The notes: a model not told the origin generated them from the sequence alone. Counted from the stretch's first letter, positions 7,320-13,130 are shown. The stretch: 13,130 nucleotides of DNA from Acidimicrobiaceae bacterium (GCA_027334785.1 DAHWQF010000041.1:1-13130); one strand, 5' to 3'. Numbers and translations are program-made.

Positions 7320-9869
7320 TCAGAGCAGGCTCATCTGCTCTGGCCTGCCGTCTGCTTGGCGCCCGCGTGCCTCGGGCACCAAGACGGCGTAGCCCTTGGC
7401 GACCAGCGCCTCGGCATGGGCGATGCGGGCTTTTGCTATCTCTGCGTACTGTGCCTCGGCTTCTATCCCGACGAAACCGAAACGCTCGAACACGCACGCC
7501 ATGCCGGTCGCGCCCGAGCCGCAAAATGGGTCGAGGACGACGCCCCCGGGTGGCGTGACCAGGCGCACCAGGTGGCGCATGAGCGCCAGCGGTTTGATCG
7601 TGGGGTGGTGGTTGCGCCGGCCCGCCTCGTCGGCCGGGAAACGCTCGTCCAGGCCTGCCTCCCGTTCGGGGGTGGTGGCCTTGGGGCAATAGACGAACAG
7701 GTCGAGCTCAGGGGCCCAGCCGAAGCAGTGGAAGAACCTGCTGGCACCGCCCTGGTCATCGTACTCGGCCCCCGTGTGCGACATCCCCCAGCCGTCTCCG
7801 GGCGTGGCACTACGCGGGTTGCCGATGCGGCTCACCGAGGCCCCGCTCTGGCGGTCCAGCTCTGCCACCGGGCAGCCCGGGGCGCACTCGTAAACAGCGA
7901 CCACCTGCGGGGGGGCCTGCGTGCTTGAGTACGGGTGGCCGGCGCCGCCGCCGAACGGCTTGGCCCCGTCGGTGAAGCGGTTGATCGTGTAGCCGTCCAT
8001 CACGCGCTCGCCGACTTGGCGGCACTCATATGAGTGCGTGAGGACGAGGTTGGCGGGCCAACGGCCGATTTTCGGGTCCCAGCCACTGGTGGTGCCAGGG
8101 TCGCGGTTCGAGAAACCGCTGTAGATCTGCCTTTTGGATGGGTCCGAAGGCGAGCTCGGTACGTCCTTGCCGCCAGCCACCCTGCACCCGTCGATGTCCA
8201 GCGCCCCGGTCCCGTAGGCCAGGACGTTGCGGGCGACGCTGCCAGGGAAGGGCCTGCGGGCCACGACTATCGGCTCGTAGCCGGGCTTCAGGGCCGTCCC
8301 CCACCCGGCCCACGCCTCGGCCCATGCCGATCTCGGCCGGTACGGCCCGACTGGGTTGGGCGAGAGCGGCTTCCCGTCCGGCTGGGCATGGCCCGCCACC
8401 GGGATGGCGCGTCCTCGCGGCCCGTGCCCTGCCAGCCTGTCGATGGCCGCCGCCACGTCGTGGGACTTCGGCATGCCTTCGCCGTAGACGCACATGATCG
8501 AGTCGCGGACCTCGAAGCCGGCGTCCTCAATGGCCACCAACAGCCGGTGGTAGGTGCGGGGGCTGCCGAAGGCGAGAAGGTGGCCGCCGGGCTTCAGGAC
8601 TTGGTAGGCGCGCCGCCATGTCTCGGGGTCGAAGGCCACGCCGGTGGCGTCCCAGGAATTGCCACTCCAGACCATGCGCCCGTCGTAACGAGACATCAGG
8701 ACGTGGTTGCGCTCTAGGGTGACACAGTGGACTGGCCCCTCGTAGGGAACAGGCACTACGGCCGGTGGTCGGAGCCGGTCGGTCCTGCCGTCTCGCTCCA
8801 TCCAGATGTGCTGCTTCCCTCGTGGCAGTACCGAGAGCACCCAACTAAACCTGAGCTTGCCCCATGACATGCGCTCGTCACGACGGGTTTTGGTGGCGCT
8901 GCGGCCGGTATGCAATGCAAGGCGCTGTACGTCGTCGGCGAGGATGTCGCTGACCGTGCAATAAACCTCTTGGCGCTGCGGCCCTTGCTGGCACCCGTCG
9001 GTCTCCATTAAGCCTCGGTAAAGGTGCTCGAGGAGCGACGGTGACAAGGAGAACACCCAATTCGGGATGTGCTTGCTGTGCGAACCGCCGAGGGGCGACA
9101 ACCACGCCAGGAGGGCACGGTCGTAAATGTAGAAGCAGGCATAGCCGTTCGCGGCCTGGTTCTCGGAGTACCGGACGCCAAGTCTGGTGCAGGTCGAGCG
9201 GATCGCTTCTGCCTTGCGCTGCTTCTTCACATTGAAACCAATAAAGTCCTGTTTATAGGGCTGGGCCTTCCTGTGGCATACATAGCCGTCCCCGAGCCAC
9301 AGGCCGAAGAAATAAAGGAAACCGGCAGCATCGAAACGCTTCCCCTCGATCTCCATGGTGGTGATGTCCCTGCCGTGCCACTCGCCTTGGTTGGCCAGAT
9401 GGAACCGGCTTGGCAGCGCGTCGGCGGCCACCAAGCCGCGGCTCGTGAACACCTTGTGGTTGGCTGTGACGAGCTGGAGAGCGCTGCGGCCGCCGACCAG
9501 CAGCAGGTCCCCGCAATAGTCGTAGTCGTGGGTTGCTGTTACCAGGACGTACTCGATCTCGCCCGTGGCTGGATTGAGCGAGCAAACTTGGTCACCTCTT
9601 GCCACCTTGGCCACCGGGGCCCAACCGTTCGAGGTAAGGATGTCGGTACCAGGATGGAAGCACTTGCCCATGAAGCCCGTCCCGATGCGGGAGCGGCCCT
9701 GCGGGGTGCGAGTGCTGGCGCTGGCCGGCCCCGAGCCCCCTTTCTTGCCGGCGGTCAGGTCGTAGGGGGGGTCGGTGACGACGGCGTCGACCGACGCCTC
9801 GGTCATCTCTGCCATTGCCGTGACGCAGTCGGCTCGTAAGACGCGCCAAGTCGTCGGCCGGGGCTCCAT
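7320..9869 (-). CDS. Beta-class DNA methyltransferase (N4-cytosine/N6-adenine) split by an intein
   Basis: S-adenosylmethionine-dependent DNA methyltransferase, 849 codons including a 335-residue intein; the spliced enzyme would be about 514 residues. Catalytic motif DPPY is at 33-36, near the N-terminus, and the AdoMet-binding motif LDPFCGSGATG lies near 779-789, preceded by HHPTIKPLALMRHLV. This IV-then-I order is the beta class. The exteins join as GFMGK + SWDATGVAFDPETW, a conserved block of the family. The middle region (SVARNVLAYGTGALDIDGCRV, GRWPANLVL) is typical of methylases frequent in phages and mobile elements and probably holds target recognition. No restriction endonuclease is seen beside it, so it looks like an orphan enzyme. 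ATG 9869 is chosen for the start motif and for its fit to family starts; a longer upstream frame is Arg-rich noise. DPPY favours N6-adenine but does not prove it. Confidence 0.92.
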   Translation of the reverse strand: MEPRPTTWRVLRADCVTAMAEMTEASVDAVVTDPPYDLTAGKKGGSGPASASTRTPQGRSRIGTGFMGKCFHPGTDILTSNGWAPVAKVARGDQVCSLNPATGEIEYVLVTATHDYDYCGDLLLVGGRSALQLVTANHKVFTSRGLVAADALPSRFHLANQGEWHGRDITTMEIEGKRFDAAGFLYFFGLWLGDGYVCHRKAQPYKQDFIGFNVKKQRKAEAIRSTCTRLGVRYSENQAANGYACFYIYDRALLAWLSPLGGSHSKHIPNWVFSLSPSLLEHLYRGLMETDGCQQGPQRQEVYCTVSDILADDVQRLALHTGRSATKTRRDERMSWGKLRFSWVLSVLPRGKQHIWMERDGRTDRLRPPAVVPVPYEGPVHCVTLERNHVLMSRYDGRMVWSGNSWDATGVAFDPETWRRAYQVLKPGGHLLAFGSPRTYHRLLVAIEDAGFEVRDSIMCVYGEGMPKSHDVAAAIDRLAGHGPRGRAIPVAGHAQPDGKPLSPNPVGPYRPRSAWAEAWAGWGTALKPGYEPIVVARRPFPGSVARNVLAYGTGALDIDGCRVAGGKDVPSSPSDPSKRQIYSGFSNRDPGTTSGWDPKIGRWPANLVLTHSYECRQVGERVMDGYTINRFTDGAKPFGGGAGHPYSSTQAPPQVVAVYECAPGCPVAELDRQSGASVSRIGNPRSATPGDGWGMSHTGAEYDDQGGASRFFHCFGWAPELDLFVYCPKATTPEREAGLDERFPADEAGRRNHHPTIKPLALMRHLVRLVTPPGGVVLDPFCGSGATGMACVFERFGFVGIEAEAQYAEIAKARIAHAEALVAKGYAVLVPEARGRQADGRPEQMSLL
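8658..9662 (-). mobile_element. LAGLIDADG intein in the methyltransferase gene
   Basis: A 335-residue in-frame intein. Block A starts at Cys1 (CFHPGTDILTSNGW); block B has the TxxH motif (TANH, 66-69). The two homing-endonuclease helices are FFGLWLGDGYV (118-128) and LYRGLMETDGC (214-224), each with its catalytic Asp. Block F is VHCVTLERNHVLMSR from 311, and block G ends SGN followed by Ser as the first residue of the C-extein. Cys1, the block B His, terminal Asn and Ser+1 are all present, so self-splicing is expected. The penultimate residue is Gly where His is usual. The endonuclease would cut intein-less alleles at the joined GFMGK/SWD codons. Confidence 0.93.
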
Positions 9870-9883
9870 GCCCTCATGTGGGG
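9867..9883 (-). promoter_or_regulatory. Start-associated 17-base motif, copy 2 (methyltransferase)
   Basis: CCCCACATGAGGGCATG, the last three bases being the methyltransferase start. It is identical over 17 bases to copy 1, while the bases further upstream differ, so this is a conserved initiation-site sequence and not a longer duplication. Confidence 0.75.
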
Positions 9884-9884
9884 A

Positions 9885-9912
9885 GGGCTGGCGCTTGAGG
9901 TGCGGGCTGGCG
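9885..9912 (+). repeat. Short direct repeat in the divergent gap
   Basis: GGGCTGGCG occurs at 9885-9893 and 9904-9912, a 19-base period, in the gap between the two outward-facing start motifs. It could be a pair of binding sites for a regulator of both divergent genes, but in GC-rich DNA a nine-base match may be chance. Confidence 0.3.
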
Positions 9913-9965
9913 AGGTGCTGCACTGCGCCGCGTGACGGGATCGGCTCGGAGCGGGTCGCGCCCAC

Positions 9966-9982
9966 CCCCACATAGGGGCATG
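9966..9982 (+). promoter_or_regulatory. Start-associated 17-base motif, copy 3 (46-codon ORF)
   Basis: CCCCACATAGGGGCATG ending in the start of the small acidic ORF. It differs from copies 1 and 2 only by GA to AG at positions 9-10, giving a four-pair CCCC/GGGG stem around ACATA. Confidence 0.72.
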
Positions 9983-10120
9983 AGCGCATTGGAGGCGTGC
10001 GAGCTCCCCGGCGCCGCCGGGGCCGCACTGCCGCCTGCCGACCTCGGAGACATCGCCTCGGAGGTAGAGGAGGCCTTGGACAACCTCGACGAGCCGTCCG
10101 AGGGCCGTTTCAACCACTAA
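9980..10120 (+). CDS. Small acidic protein, unknown, possibly cut short by the IS element
   Basis: Forty-six codons from ATG 9980 to TAA 10118-10120. No family is recognised. The second half is acidic and probably helical (LGDIASEVEEALDNLDEP). The start motif, identical to that of the clamp gene, is the main reason to accept it as real. The frame ends at the left edge of the IS200/IS605 element, so its last residues may be element-derived. Joined across the element at 10116/11950 it would continue in frame into the DUF4379-like sequence. It lacks the C-terminal Gly-Gly-Gln/Glu of prokaryotic ubiquitin-like proteins. Confidence 0.5.
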   Translation: MSALEACELPGAAGAALPPADLGDIASEVEEALDNLDEPSEGRFNH

Positions 10121-10135
10121 CGAGAGCGACGGAAT

Positions 10136-10155
10136 CCTGGCCCTTCAGGGCCGGG
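10136..10155 (+). repeat. Left-end hairpin of the IS element
   Basis: CCTGGCCC, loop TTCA, GGGCCGGG: an eight-pair stem with one G-T pair. Subterminal hairpins of this kind are bound as single strands by TnpA. It lies just beyond the 3' end of tnpA. Confidence 0.75.
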
Positions 10156-10178
10156 AGGAGGAGCGACATTGCGCGTCG

Positions 10179-10610
10179 TTACGAGCCAGGGACCTTTTGG
10201 TTCTCGATGTACTCCTTCACGATCGCTAGGGGAGCCCCTCCAGCTGAGGCAGCAAAGTAGGAAGGCGACCAGAGGTGCCCTCCCCATAGGTAGCGGCGCA
10301 CGTGAGGCCAGAACTCTTCGCGTAAGCGTCGGCTGGAAACACCCTTCAGGCTATTGACAAGCCTGGACAGGGTGACGGTGGGCGGGTAGTGGACGAGGAG
10401 GTGGACGTGGTCCTCCTCGCCATTGAAGGACACCAGTGTGGCCCCGAAGCCTTCGCAGACATCTCTCATTACCTCCTCGCAGCGTCCCAGGATAGGAGCG
10501 GTCAGTGCCCCCCTCCGGTACTTGGTTACGAAGACCAAGTGGGCATGGATGTTCCAGACGACCGATCTCCCTCTTCGGATGTCCGGGTCCGGCTGCCATC
10601 TCGGTGACAC
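10179..10610 (-). CDS. tnpA: IS200/IS605 Y1 transposase TnpA
   Basis: HUH-type single-strand transposase of 143 residues, normal for the family. The metal-binding HUH motif is DHVHLLVHYPP (His68 and His70) and the catalytic tyrosine is Y134 in VKEYIENQKV. The opening RRGRSVVWNIHAHLVFVTKYRR is the usual first strand. GTG 10610 is chosen because the reading frame further upstream has no family similarity and the length then fits. It is transcribed away from tnpB, whose start lies only 23 bases away. Confidence 0.93.
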   Translation of the reverse strand: MSPRWQPDPDIRRGRSVVWNIHAHLVFVTKYRRGALTAPILGRCEEVMRDVCEGFGATLVSFNGEEDHVHLLVHYPPTVTLSRLVNSLKGVSSRRLREEFWPHVRRYLWGGHLWSPSYFAASAGGAPLAIVKEYIENQKVPGS

Positions 10611-10633
10611 AGCCCAATGGTACACTGGTGGCC
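10611..10633. promoter_or_regulatory. Overlapping divergent promoters of tnpA and tnpB
   Basis: Only 23 bases separate the two start codons. On the plus strand TACACT (10621-10626) lies seven bases before GTG 10634. On the minus strand TACCAT (10624-10619) lies eight bases before GTG 10610. Both are at the spacing expected for leaderless transcripts starting at the GTG. No clear -35 elements are seen, so this is tentative. Confidence 0.4.
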
Positions 10634-11887
10634 GTGAAGTTGACGGTGCAGGTACGGTTGGGCACGGCCACGGAGCAGATGCGGTCGTTGCTGTCAACCC
10701 TCGTTACCTGCAACCAGGCAGCCAATGCTGCTTCTCAGGTGGCGTTCGCCAACGGGGCCGCCCGGCGGCACATGTCGATGCGGAGCCTCCAGAAGCTGGC
10801 CTACGACGAGCTGAAGCTCACCCTGTCCGCGCAGCCGTCACTGCTCACGACCTCCAAGGTCGCCGCCGCCTACTCCACCTTGAGGGCCAACCTGCGAGAA
10901 GGCCGTTACGGGAAGCCAGGCTCTAAGCGCAGGGCCAGGGTAGAGGCCAAACCGGTCAGGTTCCGCTCCGACGCAGCCCAGCCCTACGACGACCGCTGCC
11001 TCTCCTGGCAGCACAGCCCCACCGACCCGGCCAGGGGGACGGTATCTATCTGGACAGTAGACGGCCGGCTGAAAGACATCGCCTACGTTGGGCAACCCGG
11101 CCAGGTGGCAATGCTGCGGTCTTGGCGCCAAGGCGAGACTGACCTCCTCGTACGCCGCGACGGCGCCGGGGCCCCGACAGCCTTCCTGGTAGCCACCGTA
11201 GATGTCCCAGCGGGAGCCCTGGCTGACGGGCCACACTTGTTCTCCCCAGAAGGTTGGGTCGGGGTGGACATGGGTATCGAGAACATCGCCGTGACGTCCG
11301 ACAGGCCCCTCGCCAAAGAGCTGATGGGCAGGTTCGGAGCCGATGCCACCGACGGGCCAGGCGGAGAAGGGAAGGTCTCTGCCCGGCGGAAGAAGAACCA
11401 CCAGCTGCGGGAGAAACTACAAAAGAAGGGTACCAAGTCCGCCAAACGCCTGCTCAAGAGGCGCAGCCGGAAGGAGTCCAGGTTCGCGGCCGACGTGAAC
11501 CACCAGATCAGCAAGAGGATCGTGGCCGAGGCCAAACGCACCGGGCGCGGTATCGCCAGGGAAGACCTGACGGGCATCCGCGAACGGGTACGGCTCCGCA
11601 AGCCCCAACGGGCCACTCACTCATCGTGGGCGTTCGCACAGCTCGCCGAGTTCCTCGACTACAAAGCCGCACGAGAGGGAGTGCCTATGGCAGAGGTCGA
11701 CCCGGCCAACACCTCCAGGCGCTGTACTAGGTGTGGCCATACCGAGAAGGGGAACCGGCCGAGCCAAGCCGAGTTCTGTTGCCGGGCCTGTGGCTTCGTT
11801 GAGCACGCAGACCTGGTGGGTGCCGACAATATCGCCTACAAGGCACCGCAAGCCTGGGCGCAGTCAACCGTCCCCAGCGCGGCCTAA
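10634..11887 (+). CDS. tnpB: RNA-guided nuclease TnpB (IS605 OrfB)
   Basis: TnpB, the transposon ancestor of Cas12 nucleases, 417 residues. The RuvC-like triad is visible: D212 in VGVDMGIENIAV, E310 in GIAREDLTGI and D393 in HADLVGADNIA. A zinc ribbon CTRCGH...FCCRACGF lies between the last two. A basic central stretch (KKNHQLREKLQKKGTKSAKR) is usual for RNA binding. GTG 10634 gives the family-typical opening KLTVQVRL; GTG 10628 is possible. TnpB uses an RNA from the element's right end to cut the empty donor site and so keep the element. The final motif reads ADLVGADNI where ADVNAAxNI is usual, but the Asp is kept. Catalytic activity appears possible. Confidence 0.93.
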   Translation: MKLTVQVRLGTATEQMRSLLSTLVTCNQAANAASQVAFANGAARRHMSMRSLQKLAYDELKLTLSAQPSLLTTSKVAAAYSTLRANLREGRYGKPGSKRRARVEAKPVRFRSDAAQPYDDRCLSWQHSPTDPARGTVSIWTVDGRLKDIAYVGQPGQVAMLRSWRQGETDLLVRRDGAGAPTAFLVATVDVPAGALADGPHLFSPEGWVGVDMGIENIAVTSDRPLAKELMGRFGADATDGPGGEGKVSARRKKNHQLREKLQKKGTKSAKRLLKRRSRKESRFAADVNHQISKRIVAEAKRTGRGIAREDLTGIRERVRLRKPQRATHSSWAFAQLAEFLDYKAAREGVPMAEVDPANTSRRCTRCGHTEKGNRPSQAEFCCRACGFVEHADLVGADNIAYKAPQAWAQSTVPSAA

Positions 11888-11949
11888 CCCGTACAGCCAG
11901 TACGGGAAGAAGAGCTGCAAGCTCGGTCCTTCAGGGCCGAGCAGTTGAC
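11780..11949 (+). ncRNA. Probable omega/reRNA scaffold of TnpB, overlapping the tnpB 3' end
   Basis: In this family the guide RNA comes from the 3' end of tnpB and the right end of the element, ending with bases of flanking DNA as guide. Here the nine-pair hairpin GCTCGGTCC-TTCA-GGGCCGAGC (11921-11942) is followed by AGTTGAC. The guide would begin at about 11950. The 5' limit is a guess from family size; only the hairpin is directly seen. Confidence 0.5.
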
Positions 11950-12181
11950 TGACCTCGCCACCAAGTACCCCAAGGTCGCAGCCGAGTGGCACCCAACCAA
12001 GAACAAGGGCCTTTTCTCCTCACAGGTGGCGGCAGCGACACACCGGAAAGCCTGGTGGCTCTGCCCTGAGGGCCACAAGTGGGAGGCGGCGGTCAACAGC
12101 CGGACCAGCGGCGGCGCCGGCTGTCCTTCCTGTGCGCTGGCCAAAGCGCGGCGCCCTGGCACCCCCCACATAGGGGCATGA
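11945..12181 (+). CDS. DUF4379-like zinc-ribbon protein, probably 5'-truncated by the IS
   Basis: One repeat of the treble-clef/zinc-ribbon type known as DUF4379: LATKYPKVAAEWHPTKN, then KAWWLCPEGHKWEAAVNSRT and GCPSCALAK, with the two Cys pairs (CPEGH and CPSC). Such units occur singly or in tandem, often next to nucleases or in mobile elements, and are thought to bind nucleic acid. The only in-frame start, TTG 11945, lies in the IS right end, so the original beginning was probably further upstream and lost. The stop overlaps the clamp start (ATGA), implying translational coupling, and its last residues PHIGA are encoded by the start motif of the clamp. Confidence 0.6.
   Translation: MTDLATKYPKVAAEWHPTKNKGLFSSQVAAATHRKAWWLCPEGHKWEAAVNSRTSGGAGCPSCALAKARRPGTPHIGA
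12164..12180 (+). promoter_or_regulatory. Start-associated 17-base motif, copy 4 (sliding clamp)
   Basis: CCCCACATAGGGGCATG, identical to copy 3 and ending in the clamp start codon. Here it also codes for the end of the upstream ORF, yet all 17 bases are kept, which argues for selection on the nucleotide sequence. Confidence 0.75.
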
Positions 12182-13130
12182 CCTTCGACTTGAAATGCGA
12201 GCGGGAACAACTTCTCGACGTCCTTGTGACCGCTGGGCGAGCTGCCGCTGGCCGCTCCTCGGCCGCGCAACCGGTGCTCCGGCTCCGCCTGTCGGGCGGG
12301 CGCCTGAAGGCCACTGGCACGGACCGGGACCTCACCATCTCGGCCGAGACCGCCGTGGACGGCCCGGGTGAGGGCGTCGTGGTGGTGCCGGCCAGGCTCT
12401 TGGCCGACGTCGTCCGCTCCCTCGAGGGCCAGGTCGCCCTGCACCAGGACCGGGAGACCCTGACGGTGGAGGCCGGCCGGGCGCGTTTCCTGCTGCGCAC
12501 GCACGCTCCCGAGGACTTCCCGCAAGTGAGCGGCCCGGATGCCCCTCCCGTCACGCTGGCATCCAAGGGGCTGGCCGAGGCCCTCCTCCAGGTGGTGCGG
12601 GCGGCTTCCACCGAGGAGTCCCGCCCAGTTCTCCAAGGGGTCTTGGTCGAGGCGACGGCTCACGGGGCCCGCTTCGTCGCCACCGACAGTTACCGCCTGG
12701 CCATACGGGACCTCGACGGGCTGACGGGCCTCCTGGCCGAGGACCAGAAGGTCGTCGTGCCCGGCCGCGCCCTGGCCGAGCTGCAACGGCTGCTCTCGGA
12801 CGGGCTCGAGGCGGTGGAGGTGCGCCTCGGGGGCAAGGAGGTGCGCTTCGACCTCGGCACGGCACGCCTCACTGCCCGGCTGATAGAGGGCGAGTTCCCG
12901 CCCTACCGCCAGATCGTGCCCGTGCCCGCCGACCTGCCGAACAGGCTCGTCGTGGGCCGGGACGCCCTCCTCGGCACGCTGCGGCGCGTCCGGCTCCTCT
13001 CCCCCCGGCCCGAACAGCCGCAGCCGGCCAGGTTGGAGCTGTCGGCCAGCGGCGCCAAGGCTTCCCTGGTCGTGCCGGAGCTCGGCGAGGCCGCCGAGGA
13101 TCTGGACGCCAAGTACGAGGGCGAGGACAT
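12178..13130 (+). CDS. dnaN: DNA polymerase III beta subunit-like sliding clamp, 3' end beyond the window
   Basis: Ring-shaped processivity clamp that tethers polymerase and other DNA enzymes to DNA. The 317 codons in the window cover about 85 percent of the usual 370 residues. Recognisable parts are TGTDRDLTISAET and VVVPARLLADVVRSLEG in domain 1, STEESRPVLQGVLVEAT and the partner-binding cleft element ATDSYRLA (168-175) in domain 2, and LIEGEFPPYRQIVP (235-248). No frameshift is seen. The N-terminus is less conserved than usual: the common P-x-L-x-G stretch near residue 30 is replaced by AAQPVLRLRL. The gene is not next to dnaA, recF or gyrB, and shares its start motif with the methyltransferase, so it may be a second, element-borne clamp and not the chromosomal one. 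Confidence 0.92.
   Translation, partial: MTFDLKCEREQLLDVLVTAGRAAAGRSSAAQPVLRLRLSGGRLKATGTDRDLTISAETAVDGPGEGVVVVPARLLADVVRSLEGQVALHQDRETLTVEAGRARFLLRTHAPEDFPQVSGPDAPPVTLASKGLAEALLQVVRAASTEESRPVLQGVLVEATAHGARFVATDSYRLAIRDLDGLTGLLAEDQKVVVPGRALAELQRLLSDGLEAVEVRLGGKEVRFDLGTARLTARLIEGEFPPYRQIVPVPADLPNRLVVGRDALLGTLRRVRLLSPRPEQPQPARLELSASGAKASLVVPELGEAAEDLDAKYEGED

Larger units (their letters stand above)
10117..11949 (+). mobile_element. IS200/IS605-family insertion sequence with tnpA and tnpB
   Basis: Complete-looking element: a Y1 transposase on the minus strand and a divergent tnpB on the plus strand, with subterminal hairpins of the same TTCA loop at both ends (10136-10155 and 11921-11942). There are no inverted terminal repeats or target duplication, as expected for the family. 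The right end is placed after TTGAC (11945-11949), which resembles known right cleavage sites in this family. The left end is less sure, between about 10105 and 10130. Both genes are intact, so the element may be mobile. Confidence 0.8.

Noticed and set aside
6345..7928. Long plus-strand open frame of 527 codons spanning two genes
   Set aside because: It runs antisense through the exported protein and the methyltransferase C-terminus, has no domain, and is rich in Arg/Gly runs typical of a shadow frame in GC-rich DNA.
9980..10120. Prokaryotic ubiquitin-like protein (Pup) as identity of the small acidic ORF
   Set aside because: It is acidic and helical but ends in GRFNH without the Gly-Gly-Gln/Glu tail, and no proteasome or ligase gene is near.
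10634..11949. CRISPR-Cas12 locus
   Set aside because: The nuclease is a TnpB of about 417 residues next to a Y1 transposase, and no repeat-spacer array is present.
7275..12180. The four motif copies as ends of one transposon or as a long duplicated segment
   Set aside because: Identity stops at the motif limits, every copy ends exactly in a start codon, and orientation always follows the gene.
11884..12786. 300-codon minus-strand frame opposite the clamp
   Set aside because: The plus strand encodes a clearly conserved clamp and zinc ribbon; the opposite frame shows no recognisable motif.

Overview
The window is high-GC DNA from what looks like a free-living actinobacterium-type host. Gene style (alanine- and arginine-rich proteins, GTG starts, ROK-controlled glucan genes) and the sliding-clamp sequence would fit an Acidimicrobiia-like lineage, but this is inference from protein style, not a placement. 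It divides into two parts that look unrelated in origin.

Left part (1 to about 6320): a glucan-utilisation locus. On the minus strand, reading leftward, are a ROK-family repressor (4730-5950), a large secreted GH15-like glucoamylase-type gene (1776-4327) with its own sigma70-like promoter, and, 33 bases after it, a GH31 alpha-glucosidase that runs off the left edge (<1-1742). Diverging from the ROK gene is the first 88 codons of a second, short-type GH15 enzyme (6056-6322). The likely logic is that the exported GH15 cuts glucan outside, the cytoplasmic GH31 and second GH15 finish the oligosaccharides, and the ROK protein senses sugar. The locus appears to be decaying: the large GH15 gene carries three apparent single-base indels, two of which bracket and scramble the signal peptide while cancelling in frame, and the second GH15 is cut off abruptly at about 6320.

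Right part (about 6321 to 13130): an accessory module. A minus-strand pair holds a beta-class DNA methyltransferase interrupted by a 335-residue LAGLIDADG intein (7320-9869) and a Pro/Thr-rich exported protein of unknown function (6165-7277). Diverging from them are a 46-codon acidic ORF (9980-10120), an IS200/IS605 element with tnpA and tnpB (about 10117-11949), a DUF4379-like zinc-ribbon fragment (11945-12181) and a sliding-clamp gene, dnaN-like, running off the right edge (12178->13130).

The most striking signal is a 17-base sequence, CCCCACATRRGGGCATG, whose last three bases are the start codon, found at identical spacing at four genes of the right part (exported protein, methyltransferase, 46-codon ORF, clamp) and at none of the sugar genes or transposon genes. 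It resembles in concept the start-associated sequences of some actinophages and marks these four genes as one regulatory set. With an orphan methyltransferase, an accessory clamp, an intein and a TnpB element together, this half is probably an integrated phage-, plasmid- or ICE-like element, and 6320 may be its boundary inside the second GH15 gene.
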